Source: Defluviicoccus sp.
GTDB taxonomy: Bacteria > Pseudomonadota > Alphaproteobacteria > Rhodospirillales > Defluviicoccaceae
Length of the DNA stretch: 64,000 nucleotides
Assembly (NCBI GenBank): GCA_029624735.1
Contig: JARSSM010000006.1
Span: 1-64,000 of the forward strand
Direction of reading: 5' to 3'
Shown: piece by piece, positions 1 to 9,123 of the stretch
Position numbering within the stretch: position 1 is the first letter of the stretch
Layout: each line of letters opens with the position of its first letter
Notes under the pieces: model-generated
What the model was told of the DNA's origin: nothing
What the model saw: only the letters and a program-made list of their open reading frames with translations
The model's database searches: none
Made by a program: the position numbers and the translations under genes

Positions 1-4
1 GACG

Positions 5-49
5 TGTCAACCATCTACCCGGTCTAATCTGTCCACTATCTATCCGGTT
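5..49. repeat. Pair of imperfect 20-bp direct repeats, possible IS end remnant
   Basis: Two 20-mers, TGTCAACCATCTACCCGGTC at 5-24 and TGTCCACTATCTATCCGGTT at 30-49, match at 16 of 20 positions. Short direct repeats beginning TGTCAAC near a terminus are typical of IS21-family transposase-binding ends, which is a family resemblance from memory only. No transposase gene lies to the right, so at most this is a solo end or the edge of an element outside the window. Confidence 0.3.
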
Positions 50-63
50 CGGACCTTTGAGCG

Positions 64-126
64 CCCTCACCCCGACCCTCTCCCGCGGGGCGGGAGAGGG
101 TGCGAGCGGCAGCGAGCGGGTGAGGG
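64..126. repeat. Intergenic palindromic repeat element
   Basis: The inner hairpin has perfect 12-bp arms ACCCTCTCCCGC (75-86) and GCGGGAGAGGGT (90-101) around a GGG loop. It is nested inside outer arms CCCTCACC (64-71) and GGTGAGGG (119-126). Palindromes of this CCCTCACC/CCTCTCCCGC composition recur in many alphaproteobacterial intergenic regions (established knowledge), so this is probably one copy of a dispersed repeat. It also lies downstream of tlyA and could act as a bidirectional transcription stop or mRNA-stabilising hairpin. Confidence 0.6.
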
Positions 127-261
127 GCGGTGGCGCGCCTGCCGGGCCTTTAGCCAGCCATGACGGGAAAGGAGGGCGGACGCTGCAGTTGCCGCCGGTC
201 TCCCTCCCTGCCGTCATCCGCGGGCGGAAGACCCGCGGATCAACTACCTGGGCCGCTCGCC

Positions 262-1008
262 CTACCCCTTCCGCGCGGCGATGAGGTACTCGACGTTGCC
301 GTCGGCGCCGGTGATCGGGCTTAGAGTGAGGCCCAGGACCTGCCAGCCGTCTTGAGCGGCCAGGAACGCGCCGATGCGGTGGCAGGCGCGCTGGCGCGCG
401 AAAACATCGCGGACGATGCCGCCCTTGCCGACCTCCCCCGGCCCGACCTCGAACTGCGGCTTGATCAGGGCGATCAGGTGCGCTGCCGGACCGGTGAGCG
501 CGAGCGGGGCGGGGAGCGCTACCTCCAGGCCGATGAAGCTTACATCACAGACGATAAGTTCGACCGCTTCCGGCACTTGCTCGCCCGTCAGCCGCCGGCA
601 GTTGGTGCGCTCAAGCAAGGTAACCCGAGGGTCGTTCCTGAGTTTCCAGGCGAACTGGCCGAAGCCGACATCGACGGCAAAGACGTGGCCCGCGCCGCGG
701 GCGAGCAGAACATCGGTGAAGCCGCCGGTGGACGCGCCGACATCAAGGCAGACCAAGCCTGCCGGATCGATGCCGAAATGGTCGAGCGCGTGCGCGAGCT
801 TGAGACCGCCGCGCGAGACCCACGGATGATCCCGGCCGCGCACCGTCAGCGGCGCGTCGGCCGCCAGCATGTGCCCGGCCTTATCGAGCCGCTCCTCGCC
901 AGAGAAGACAAGGCCGGCCATGATCAGCGCCTGCGCCCGGCTGCGGCTCTCAGCCAGCCCGCGGGCGACCAGCAGCTGATCGATCCGCGTTTTTTCGGTG
1001 CCGGCCAT
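262..1008 (-). CDS. tlyA: TlyA-family rRNA 2'-O-methyltransferase (hemolysin A family)
   Basis: This 248-residue protein has an N-terminal S4 RNA-binding domain (about residues 8-65) followed by an FtsJ-like Rossmann methyltransferase domain. The SAM-binding motif DVGASTGGFTD is near residue 90. The K-D-K pattern of 2'-O-methyltransferases is visible in RGGLKLAHAL, CDVSFI and LIKPQFE. TlyA proteins methylate ribose positions in 16S and/or 23S rRNA in the cytoplasm. It is the last gene of the minus-strand run xseB-ispA-dxs-tlyA, 71 nt after dxs, an order common in Alphaproteobacteria. The ATG start follows a GCGAGC stretch with only a weak ribosome site. Length and domain order are normal for the family. 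Confidence 0.93.
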   Translation of the reverse strand: MAGTEKTRIDQLLVARGLAESRSRAQALIMAGLVFSGEERLDKAGHMLAADAPLTVRGRDHPWVSRGGLKLAHALDHFGIDPAGLVCLDVGASTGGFTDVLLARGAGHVFAVDVGFGQFAWKLRNDPRVTLLERTNCRRLTGEQVPEAVELIVCDVSFIGLEVALPAPLALTGPAAHLIALIKPQFEVGPGEVGKGGIVRDVFARQRACHRIGAFLAAQDGWQVLGLTLSPITGADGNVEYLIAARKG

Positions 1009-1079
1009 GCTCGCGTGCGTTCAGTCACCACCCCCGTGGTCGGGAGGGGCGGGCGGTCAAGCGCCGGGATTCCTTGCGA

Positions 1080-3008
1080 TCAAGCGCGCGCCGCGGCGCC
1101 GGCTGCTTCCTTGTCCAGGCCAAGGGCGCGCAAGGCGGTGGCGACGATCTGGGCGGCGTTGAGGCCGGCCAGATCGTACTGCAGTTCCGGCTTGTCCTGA
1201 TCGATGTAGATGTCCGGCAGGCACAGCGGACGGAGCTTGAGGCCGTGGTCGAGGAGCCCCTCGGTCGCGAGGTAGTGCATGACGTGGGCGGCGAAGCCAC
1301 CGACCGCGTTTTCCTCCAGCGTAATCAGCACCGGATGCTCGGTCGCCAACCGGCGCACCAGCTCGCAGTCGAGCGGTTTGGCAAAGCGGGCATCGGCGAG
1401 CGTGGTCGAGAAACCGCGCGCGGCCAGTTCCTCGCATGCCTTCATCGCCTCGCTCAAGCGGCCGCCGAAGGAGAGGATCGCCACCGCGTTGCCTTCGCGC
1501 AGGATGCGACCTTTGCCGATTTCAAGCGGCGTGCCGTGGGCGGGCATGTCGACGCCCATGCCCTCGCCGCGCGGATAGCGAAACGCGCAAGGCCGGTCAT
1601 CGATCGCGGCTGCCGTCGCCACCATGTGCACCAGGTCGGCTTCGTCGCCGGCCGCCATGACCACCATGTTGGGCAGGCAGCCGAGATAGGTGATGTCAAA
1701 GGCGCCGGCGTGGGTGGCGCCGTCGGCACCGACCAGGCCGGCACGATCGATGGCGAACCGCACCGGCAGCTTCTGCAGGCTGACGTCGTGCATCACCTGA
1801 TCGTAGGCGCGCTGCAGGAAGGTCGAATAGATGGCGGCAAACGGCTTCAAGCCCTCGGCGGCGAGGCCGGCGGCAAACGTCACCGCGTGCTGTTCGGCAA
1901 TGCCGACATCGAAGAACCGGTTCGTGAACCGCTTGGCGAACTTGTCGAGGCCGGTGCCGGCCGGCATCGCCGCCGTGATCGCGGTGACCCGTTCATCCTT
2001 TTCGGCCTCGCTGATCAGGGCGCGGGCGAACACGTCGGTGTAGGAAGGCGCGTTGGCCTTCGGCTTGACCTGCTCACCGGTGACGACATCGAACTTGCCG
2101 ACGCCGTGGTACTTGTCCGCGGATTTCTCCGCCGGCGGATAGCCGTGACCCTTCTTGGTCACTACGTGCAAAAGGATCGGGCCCGGATCGCGATCCGCGC
2201 GCAGGTTCTTCAACACCGGTAACAGATGGTCGAGATTGTGGCCGTCGACCGGGCCGACATAGAAGAAGCCCAGTTCCTCGAACAGTGTGCCGCCGGTGAC
2301 GAGGCCGCGGGCGTACTCCTCCGCCCGTCTCGCCGCCACCTTGAGGCCGCGCGGGAACTGTTTGGTCAAGTCGCTCAGCACGTGCCGGATCGACCGGTAG
2401 GGCCGGGACGAAATCAGCCGCGAGAGATACGCGCTCATCGCGCCCACCGGCGGCGCGATCGACATGTCGTTGTCGTTCAAGACAACAATCAGGCGCGAAT
2501 CCATCCACCCGGCGTTGTTCATCGCCTCGTAGGCCATGCCGGCGCTCATTGCGCCGTCGCCGATGACGGCAATGACGTTGTGATCCTCCTTGCGCAGATC
2601 GCGGGCGACGGCCATGCCGAGTGCGGCCGAAATCGAGGTCGAGGTGTGGGCGGCGCCGAACGGATCGTAGATACTCTCGGAGCGCTTGGTGAAGCCGGAC
2701 AGGCCTCCCCCCTGGCGCAAAGTCAGCATGCGGCCGCGGCGGCCGGTGAGGATCTTGTGCGGGTACGCCTGGTGGCCGACATCCCAGATCAACCGGTCGC
2801 GCGGCGTATCGAAGACATAGTGCAGCGCGAGCGTCAGTTCGATGACGCCCAGGCTCGCGCCGAGATGGCCGCCGGTGAAGGAGACCACGCGCACGGTTTC
2901 GCCGCGCAGTTCCTGCGCCAACTGCGGCAGCTGTTCTTCCGACAACTTCCGGAGGTCGGCCGGATCATTGACCTGGTCGAGAAGAGGGGTCGGCGGTGGG
3001 GTGGTCAC
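1080..3008 (-). CDS. dxs: 1-deoxy-D-xylulose-5-phosphate synthase
   Basis: This enzyme makes DXP from pyruvate and glyceraldehyde-3-phosphate using thiamine diphosphate, the entry step of the MEP isoprenoid pathway. At 642 residues it has the usual length. The TPP-binding [13 protein letters not shown] motif lies in the N-terminal third, and the [15 protein letters not shown] segment carries the catalytic glutamate of the pyrimidine domain. The start is chosen as GTG at 3008 because AGGAGG ends 6 nt upstream. A longer reading frame to 3065 would run through a tandem duplication and has no such site. The gene follows ispA (gap about 80 nt) and precedes tlyA, so prenyl precursor supply and chain elongation are cotranscribed. 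Confidence 0.97.
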   Translation of the reverse strand: MTTPPPTPLLDQVNDPADLRKLSEEQLPQLAQELRGETVRVVSFTGGHLGASLGVIELTLALHYVFDTPRDRLIWDVGHQAYPHKILTGRRGRMLTLRQGGGLSGFTKRSESIYDPFGAAHTSTSISAALGMAVARDLRKEDHNVIAVIGDGAMSAGMAYEAMNNAGWMDSRLIVVLNDNDMSIAPPVGAMSAYLSRLISSRPYRSIRHVLSDLTKQFPRGLKVAARRAEEYARGLVTGGTLFEELGFFYVGPVDGHNLDHLLPVLKNLRADRDPGPILLHVVTKKGHGYPPAEKSADKYHGVGKFDVVTGEQVKPKANAPSYTDVFARALISEAEKDERVTAITAAMPAGTGLDKFAKRFTNRFFDVGIAEQHAVTFAAGLAAEGLKPFAAIYSTFLQRAYDQVMHDVSLQKLPVRFAIDRAGLVGADGATHAGAFDITYLGCLPNMVVMAAGDEADLVHMVATAAAIDDRPCAFRYPRGEGMGVDMPAHGTPLEIGKGRILREGNAVAILSFGGRLSEAMKACEELAARGFSTTLADARFAKPLDCELVRRLATEHPVLITLEENAVGGFAAHVMHYLATEGLLDHGLKLRPLCLPDIYIDQDKPELQYDLAGLNAAQIVATALRALGLDKEAAGAAARA

Positions 3009-3040
3009 GATCTGCCTCCTCTGGTGGAACGTGTCACATT

Positions 3041-3078
3041 CATCATCTGTCGGCGCTGGCATCATCTGTCGGCGCTGG
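3041..3078. repeat. Exact 19-bp tandem duplication between ispA and dxs
   Basis: The unit catcatctgtcggcgctgg occurs at 3041-3059 and again, without any mismatch or gap, at 3060-3078. It sits in the short spacer between the ispA stop and the dxs ribosome-binding site. It is probably a recent replication-slippage event. Confidence 0.9.
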
Positions 3079-3090
3079 GCGGTCGGATCT

Positions 3091-3978
3091 TCAATACCGT
3101 CGCGTCACGACGAAAAGCGCCAGTGCGCGCAAGGGCTCTGCCTGCGCGGAAAATGGCTCAAGGTGTTTGATCGCTTGATGCGCCAACATGTGCGACTGAG
3201 CGCGCGCCCGTTCAGGCCCGAGGATCGAGACGAACGTCGCCTTGCCGGCGTCTTCGTCCTTATGCGTTCGCTTGCCCGTTTCCTCGGCGCTTCCTTCGAC
3301 GTCGAGCAGGTCGTCGGCAATCTGGAAGGCCAGTCCTAAGTCGTGCGCGTAGGCGCGCAAAGCATGGCGATGGGAGTCGGCCGCCTTGCCGAGGATTGCT
3401 CCCGCCTCGCACGAAACGGCGATCAAAGCGCCGGTCTTGAGGCGCTGCAGCCGGGTGATCTCGGCGATTTCAAGCTTCCACTGGGCCGCCAGGAGGTCGA
3501 GCATTTGGCCGCCAACCATGCCTTCGGCACCCGAAGCGCGCGCAACCTCGACAACGAGATCAGCGCGAACGCGTGGATCAGGATGAGTGGCGGGCTCGGC
3601 GAGGACCTCGAACGCGCGCGCGATCAAGGCATCGCCAGCGAGGATCGCTGTTGCCTCGTCAAACTTCACGTGACAAGTCGGCATCCCGCGGCGCAGATCG
3701 TCATTATCCATCGCCGGAAGATCGTCATGGATCAGGGAATAGGAGTGGATCATCTCGATCGCGGCGGCGACCCTGAGCGCGAGGCCATGGCTGACACCGA
3801 ACAGGTCGGCGCTTGAACGCACCAGAAACGGACGGATGCGCTTGCCACCCGAAAGCGTCGAATAGCGGACGGCCTCCATCAGCCGCGCTTCGCGATCATC
3901 GCTCGCCGGCAACAGGCTATCGAGCACGGCGTCTACATCGCGAGCGTTTTGGGCGAGCGCCGCTTCTATCTCGAACAA
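3091..3978 (-). CDS. ispA: Short-chain polyprenyl diphosphate synthase (farnesyl/geranylgeranyl)
   Basis: This 295-residue trans-prenyltransferase condenses IPP onto DMAPP or GPP. The first aspartate-rich motif is DDLPAMD and the second is DDLLD, both intact and both Mg-diphosphate ligands. The GGKRIRPFL segment near the N terminus is the usual IPP-binding region. The start is taken as TTG at 3978, preceded by GAGGA at suitable spacing. No ATG lies in the expected region. It lies 9 nt downstream of xseB and upstream of dxs, the standard alphaproteobacterial arrangement. Product chain length (C15 or C20) cannot be decided from the sequence. Confidence 0.95.
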   Translation of the reverse strand: MFEIEAALAQNARDVDAVLDSLLPASDDREARLMEAVRYSTLSGGKRIRPFLVRSSADLFGVSHGLALRVAAAIEMIHSYSLIHDDLPAMDNDDLRRGMPTCHVKFDEATAILAGDALIARAFEVLAEPATHPDPRVRADLVVEVARASGAEGMVGGQMLDLLAAQWKLEIAEITRLQRLKTGALIAVSCEAGAILGKAADSHRHALRAYAHDLGLAFQIADDLLDVEGSAEETGKRTHKDEDAGKATFVSILGPERARAQSHMLAHQAIKHLEPFSAQAEPLRALALFVVTRRY

Positions 3979-3987
3979 GATGCTTCC

Positions 3988-4239
3988 TCAGTCCAGCTTG
4001 GCGGGTTCGGACGAAACCCGGCCATCAGGGCCGGTGACAATCTTGTCAACGCGAGCCTTGGCTTCTTCAAGCTTGCGCTCACAGTGGCGTTTGAGGGCAG
4101 CCCCTCGCTCGTAGGCAGCAATCGCTTCGTCAAGCTTGGCCGTGCCCTCTTCCAGTCGGCGGACAATCGCCTCCAGTTCAACGAGTGCGTCCTCGAAGGT
4201 CATAGAGGCAATGTCACGCGCGTCTTCGTTCGTGCTCAA
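3988..4239 (-). CDS. xseB: Exodeoxyribonuclease VII small subunit
   Basis: The protein is about 83 residues, all within the XseB fold. The segment SMTFEDALVELEAIVRRLEE is the characteristic helical signature, followed by a second amphipathic helix rich in Glu, Arg and Lys. XseB binds several copies to the XseA catalytic subunit and is needed for ssDNA exonuclease activity. The start is placed at TTG 4239 because AGGGGGG lies just upstream and the length then matches the family (about 80). An alternative TTG at 4281 would add 14 residues. The large subunit xseA is not in the window. It heads the xseB-ispA-dxs-tlyA run. Confidence 0.9.
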   Translation of the reverse strand: MSTNEDARDIASMTFEDALVELEAIVRRLEEGTAKLDEAIAAYERGAALKRHCERKLEEAKARVDKIVTGPDGRVSSEPAKLD

Positions 4240-4493
4240 CTTGCCCCCCTGGAACGTGGTTTCAGCCGCCGCCAGTGCCAAGTTGCCCCGTCACCAGCCA
4301 ACCCGATCAAGCCGCAAATGCGCCATGAAGCCGCCCTTGTCGCGAGTTTTTCTCAACTGCGCAAGGAGATTCCGGCCGCTGGTTCGCAACCGTCCTCACG
4401 CCGTGCCATGGCTGTTGCGCATTTGCATCGGTGGGTGGGGAAAACCGCGCTTGCGCCAGCCACCCTCAAGGGCAGGCGCTCGCGCTTGCTGCT

Positions 4494-5426
4494 TCAGTGT
4501 CCCATCAGCGCTAGCACGTGTGCAGCCGCGCTTGCGGCGAGCGCTTGGAGGTCGTATCCGCCTTCCAGTGTCGACACGACCCGGCCGTTGCAGCACTTGT
4601 CGGCGACATCGAGGATTTGCCGGGTGACCCAGGCGAAGTCCGCGGTTTCCAGACGCAGTTGCGCCAGCGGATCGCGGGCATGCGCGTCAAAGCCGGCCGA
4701 AATCAGGACCAGCTCCGGCCCAAAATTGCGCAATGACGGCAGAATCTTCTCCATGTAGCCGCGCCGAAACTCCTCCGACCCGCTGCCCGGACGCAGTGGT
4801 ACGTTGCAGATGTTATTGAAGACGCCCGTTTCATGCTCCATGCCGGTGCCGGGATAGCACGGCCATTGATGGCTCGAAGCGTAGAACAGGTCGCGGTAAC
4901 GAAAGACGTGGTTCTGCGTGCCGTTGCCGTGATGGACGTCGAAATCGATCATCGCGACCCGCTCGATCCCGTGCGCCCGACGAGCATGTTCCGCGGCAAT
5001 CGCGACGTTGTTGAACAGGCAGAACCCCATCGCTGCCGATGACTCGGCATGGTGGCCAGGCGGCCGCACGGCGCAGAAAGCATTCCGGGCGGAGCCGTTG
5101 ACAACAGCGTCGACGGCCGTGCACACGGCGCCGACAGCCCGCAGGGCAGCCTCGCCGGAGGAAGAGTTGATTGCCGTGTCCGGATCAAGGTGGACATGCC
5201 CGCTCGCCGGCACGTTTTCGAAGATCGCCTCGACATAGAAGGGCGCATGCACATGTTCGATCTGGCGCGCCGTGCCTTTGGGTGCTTCGCGCCGATCCAG
5301 TTCCCGGAACTGGTCCGTGTCCAGTGCTTTGAGCACAGCCTTGAGCCGCGCTGGTGCCTCCGGATGCCAATCCCCCATCTCGTGCGCCATGCAATCCGGG
5401 TGCGTCAAAAGAAGTGTCATTACCAT
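4494..5426 (-). CDS. Histone deacetylase-like amidohydrolase (AcuC/HDAC family)
   Basis: This 310-residue zinc hydrolase belongs to the class II HDAC / acetylpolyamine amidohydrolase superfamily. The active-site pair of histidines is in RPPGHHAESS (about H125, H126). The zinc ligands are Asp and His of DFDVHHGNGT (about D163, H165) plus the Asp of SAGFDAHARDP. The start is set at the ATG beginning MVMTLLL, since upstream residues are not family-like. Bacterial members deacetylate small acetylamines or acetyl-lysine, and the substrate here is unknown. It sits upstream of xseB, an arrangement often seen in Alphaproteobacteria, with about 250 nt between, so it may be a separate transcript. Confidence 0.9.
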   Translation of the reverse strand: MVMTLLLTHPDCMAHEMGDWHPEAPARLKAVLKALDTDQFRELDRREAPKGTARQIEHVHAPFYVEAIFENVPASGHVHLDPDTAINSSSGEAALRAVGAVCTAVDAVVNGSARNAFCAVRPPGHHAESSAAMGFCLFNNVAIAAEHARRAHGIERVAMIDFDVHHGNGTQNHVFRYRDLFYASSHQWPCYPGTGMEHETGVFNNICNVPLRPGSGSEEFRRGYMEKILPSLRNFGPELVLISAGFDAHARDPLAQLRLETADFAWVTRQILDVADKCCNGRVVSTLEGGYDLQALAASAAAHVLALMGH

Positions 5427-5701
5427 GCAGCGCGGTCTCTTCTCGAAGTCAGCCCTTGTGTGAACGTCATCAACGTATTTTGGGGACTCTGCGCGCGGTT
5501 TGAAAGGACGAAAACGCCTGCAGCGCCAACAGACCATGGGGCGGCCATGCCTGACTCTGCTCGCGGTCGTGGCGGAGACGGCGCAGCACGGACACGGCCG
5601 CTCTTTTCTGAGGAGCCGCCTATCAACGCGCTATTGCAGGCGGCAAGAGAATTCGCTAACTGAAAATAACAGGAAGAATTGCGCCTCCTTGAGGGAAGCA
5701 C

Positions 5702-5875
5702 ATGGCAACCGCATTTCCGCTTGAGCCAGGCGGGCTCGAAATCGAGACCGTGTACCGCATCTTGGCCGATCTTAGAACGGCCATCCGGGCGTGCGAGGTT
5801 GACGACGCGACCTATGCGCTGCGGTTGCTACGCACCATTGAGCGAGCGCTGGTGCACGCTTCTCCAGCAGAATGA
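5702..5875 (+). CDS. Candidate small protein (57 aa), unrecognised
   Basis: A 57-residue frame starts at ATG 5702 with GAGGGAAG ending a few bases upstream, a good ribosome site. The predicted product has one long charged amphipathic helix (from about IETVYRILADL to LRLLRTIERAL) with acidic and basic faces, and no signal peptide or membrane segment. It ends 83 nt before the P-type ATPase frame and is on the same strand, so it may be cotranscribed with the ATPase-MetK pair. I recognise no family. Whether it is translated is unproven. Confidence 0.4.
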   Translation: MATAFPLEPGGLEIETVYRILADLRTAIRACEVDDATYALRLLRTIERALVHASPAE

Positions 5876-5958
5876 TGATCCAGCGGCGGAACGGGTGCGG
5901 CGTGCCGCCACAGTGCGCGCCAGGACGCGCGTGCGCAGGATCGCCGTGACAGTCTAGG

Positions 5959-8900
5959 GTGGATACGAGCGGCACCGGCGAAAGAGGTGCTGCCGAGCGC
6001 GGTATGATCGGCGGCCCTGAACGGCAGCCCACGGGGTTTGTCCGCGTTGTGCATTCCGCCGTGGCGGGGCGGGTGCGCTTTCGCGTCGGCAGCCTCAAGC
6101 GCTCGCCGGCATTGAAGCAGCAGTTGGAGCAGGCTCTGGCCGGCCGAGCGGGCGTGCTTTCAGTCTCTGCCAGCAGCCTGACGGGGACTGTTCTGGTCTC
6201 CTTCGCAGCTCCGATGGATCATGCCACACTCGCGGCGGCGATCAGCGCTGCGGCCGCTGCAAGCTGGCATGCCGCTTCGGCCGCAGGCGCCGGGCGACCA
6301 GCGCCATCAGCGATGCCGAGAGCACGGACCGTGCGGCGCACAAAGGCAGCGCCGGAGCGATCGCAGGCGAAACCTCTCGCTCAGGCGCGAGCTCAACCAA
6401 AGCCGCCGGCCGGCGCTGACGGGCGCGGCGCCGATGCGCCGATCGCAGCACCAACGTGGCATGCGCTGCACATCACTGACGTCATCGCGCTGACCAGCAC
6501 CTGCCCGCAGCAAGGGCTGTCGAGTACCGAGGCCGGTCAGCGCCTGCAGCGGTTTGGTCCCAACAGCCTGCCGCAGCCGCCGAGGCGGTCCCGGTTTGCG
6601 ATCCTCATTGAGCAGGTCGCGACCCTGCCGGTGGCGCTTCTTGCCGCATCGGCGGTGATTTCGGTCGCCACCGGTGGCGCCATCGATGCGGTCGTAATCC
6701 TGGGCGTCGTCGCCGCCAATGCAGTCATCGGTTATGCGACCGAAAGCGAAGCGGTGCGCACCATCGAGGCCCTAAGCACACCGGTGCAGGTGAGCGCGCG
6801 GGTGGTGCGCGACGGCCGCGAGCAGGAGATTGCCGTCGATCGCGTCGTCGTCGGCGATATCCAGATCCTCGAGCCGGGCAGCTATGTTGCGGCCGATGCC
6901 CGGCTTGTCGCTACGCGTGATCTTACCGCCGATGAATCGCCCCTGACCGGCGAAAGCCTGCCGGTGCGCAAGGGCGCCGATCTCATCTGCGGCGCGGATA
7001 CGCCATTATCCGAGCGGACCAACATGGTTTACCGGGGGACGGCGTTGACGGGCGGCAACGGCCGCGCGGTCGTCATCGCGACCGGTAGTGAGACCGAAAT
7101 CGGCCGCATCCAGTCCCTGATCGGCGCCGCGGAGCCGCCGCCGACGCCGATGGAAGTGCAGCTCGGGCGGCTGAGCACCCAGCTCGCGTGGCTCTCCGGC
7201 GGCATTTGCGGCGTCCTGTTCGCGGTCGGCCTGGTGCGCGGCTACGGCCTGCTGCCGATGCTGAAAACAGCGATCTCGCTTGCGGTTGCCGCCGTTCCGG
7301 AGGGGTTGCCGACCATTGCCACCACTACACTGGCGCTCGGCATCCGTGATATGCGCCGGCGCAAGGTCCTGCTGCGCCGGTTTCACGCGGTCGAGACGCT
7401 GGGCGCGGTTCAGGTGATCTGTTTCGACAAGACCGGAACGCTGACCCTCAATCGCATGTCCGTCGCCGCGCTTGCCTGCGACGGCCGGATGCTGCGGGTC
7501 GTGAACGGCGGGCTGCAGGACGAGGAGACCACGGACGTACCGGCGGTGGGCGATGCGCTGGCGCAGATCCTGCGCGTGGCTGTGCTGTGCAACGATACCG
7601 AGATCGACATCAGCGGCGGCACGGTTCATCTCAAAGGCTCGCCGACCGAAGCAGCTCTGGTTCGCCTGGCGCTCGATTTGGGCCTCGATGTCGCCGATGT
7701 GCGGCGCTGCCACCCGCTGACGGCGGCGACCTACCGAAGCGAGCAGCGCAGCTTCATGGGGACGCACCACGCGATCGAAGCCGGGGAGGGGCTGCTGGCG
7801 GTCAAGGGCAGCCCCAGCGCCGTGCTCGCCATGTGCCGGTGGCAGCTGCAGGGCGGAACGCCGGTGCCGCTGACGGACGCTGACCGGCAGGAAATCGAGC
7901 GCGCGAACGACCGGCTGGCCGGCGAAGCCCTGCGCGTCCTGGGGTTTGCCTCAAAGCTGTGCTCCGCGGCTGACGCCGGTGCGGAAGATGGGCTGACCTG
8001 GCTCGGGTTGATCGGTATGGCGGACGAGTTACGTCCGGGGATGCGCGCTCTGATGCAGACGTTTCACGGCGCCGGCATCGCGACGATCATGATCACCGGC
8101 GATCAGAGCGCGACCGCCTACGCCGTTGCCAAAGCCCTGCGATTGAGCACGAGCGGACAGGTCGAGATCCTCGACGCCGTGCGTTTGGAGGACCTGCCAC
8201 CCGATGTGCTGACGGCGCTCGCGCAACGTGCCCACGTGTTCTCGCGGGTGACACCCAGCCACAAGCTGCAGATCGTGCAGGCACTGCAGCGGGCGAACCT
8301 GGTGGTGGCGATGACCGGCGACGGCATCAACGACGGCCCCGCCCTGCGCGCCGCCAATATCGGCATCGCCATGGGACGGAGCGGCACGGAGGTCGCGCGC
8401 GACGTCGCCGATGTCGTCCTGGCCGATGACGATCCGAAGTCGATCGCAACCGCGATCGCCCGCGGCCGGGTGATCTTTGCCAATGTGCGCAAGGCGCTGC
8501 GCTTTCTGCTGGCTACCAACATGACCGAGATCATGGTCGCCGGGCTCGGCACCAGCGCCGGGCTTGGCTCGCCACTGACACCGATGCAGTTGTTGTGGAT
8601 CAACCTCTTGAGCGACGTGGTGCCGGCGCTGGGGTTGGCGCTTGAACCCGGCGACGAGGCGGTGATGCAGGAACCTCCGCATCCGGCCGGCGAGGCAATC
8701 TTGCGGCAGCAGGATCTGCGCACGATCGCCATCGAGGGTGCCGTCATCGGCAGCGGCGCGCTGGCGGCCTGCCTCTACGGCAATCTGCGCTACGGACCAA
8801 CGGCGAAAACCAGCACAATGACCTTCATGAGCCTGATCACGGCCCAGCTGCTGCACGCGGTCAGCTGCCGGTCCGACCGCCGGGTCGTGTTCGGCAGCGG

Positions 8901-9123
8901 CACGCTTGCGCCCAATCCCGTGCTGCGGAGCGCGCTCATCGGCTCGTTTGCGTTGCAGGCGCTGGGATTTCTGGTGCCGCCGCTGAGGCGCCTGCTCGGG
9001 CTGGTGCCGCTGGCTCCGCGTGACTGGGCGGTGACCGCCGCCGCCGGTGTGGCGCCCTTGCTGCGCAACGAACTGGCCAAGGGTGCTACCGTGCCGCTGC
9101 CAGTGACCAAGGCAAAGCCATGA
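5959..9123 (+). CDS. P-type cation ATPase with N-terminal HMA2-like domain
   Basis: This 1054-residue membrane pump has all P-type signatures: TGES in the actuator domain (about 329), PEGLPT in helix M4 (about 447), the phosphorylation motif DKTGTLT (D about 490) and TGDGIND (about 786). PEGLPT and the N-terminal cation-ATPase region place it nearer the Ca/Na/K/H type II-III pumps than CPx heavy-metal pumps. About residues 22-95 form an extra domain resembling HMA2 (pattern H-x3-GR-x-R, VHSAVAGRVRFRV) without a CxxC metal site, then a variable Ala/Pro-rich linker. Ion specificity is unknown. The GTG start at 5959 and an ATG at 6004 both have weak ribosome sites. Its stop overlaps the ATG of the next gene (ATGA), implying translational coupling. 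Confidence 0.92.
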   Translation: MDTSGTGERGAAERGMIGGPERQPTGFVRVVHSAVAGRVRFRVGSLKRSPALKQQLEQALAGRAGVLSVSASSLTGTVLVSFAAPMDHATLAAAISAAAAASWHAASAAGAGRPAPSAMPRARTVRRTKAAPERSQAKPLAQARAQPKPPAGADGRGADAPIAAPTWHALHITDVIALTSTCPQQGLSSTEAGQRLQRFGPNSLPQPPRRSRFAILIEQVATLPVALLAASAVISVATGGAIDAVVILGVVAANAVIGYATESEAVRTIEALSTPVQVSARVVRDGREQEIAVDRVVVGDIQILEPGSYVAADARLVATRDLTADESPLTGESLPVRKGADLICGADTPLSERTNMVYRGTALTGGNGRAVVIATGSETEIGRIQSLIGAAEPPPTPMEVQLGRLSTQLAWLSGGICGVLFAVGLVRGYGLLPMLKTAISLAVAAVPEGLPTIATTTLALGIRDMRRRKVLLRRFHAVETLGAVQVICFDKTGTLTLNRMSVAALACDGRMLRVVNGGLQDEETTDVPAVGDALAQILRVAVLCNDTEIDISGGTVHLKGSPTEAALVRLALDLGLDVADVRRCHPLTAATYRSEQRSFMGTHHAIEAGEGLLAVKGSPSAVLAMCRWQLQGGTPVPLTDADRQEIERANDRLAGEALRVLGFASKLCSAADAGAEDGLTWLGLIGMADELRPGMRALMQTFHGAGIATIMITGDQSATAYAVAKALRLSTSGQVEILDAVRLEDLPPDVLTALAQRAHVFSRVTPSHKLQIVQALQRANLVVAMTGDGINDGPALRAANIGIAMGRSGTEVARDVADVVLADDDPKSIATAIARGRVIFANVRKALRFLLATNMTEIMVAGLGTSAGLGSPLTPMQLLWINLLSDVVPALGLALEPGDEAVMQEPPHPAGEAILRQQDLRTIAIEGAVIGSGALAACLYGNLRYGPTAKTSTMTFMSLITAQLLHAVSCRSDRRVVFGSGTLAPNPVLRSALIGSFALQALGFLVPPLRRLLGLVPLAPRDWAVTAAAGVAPLLRNELAKGATVPLPVTKAKP

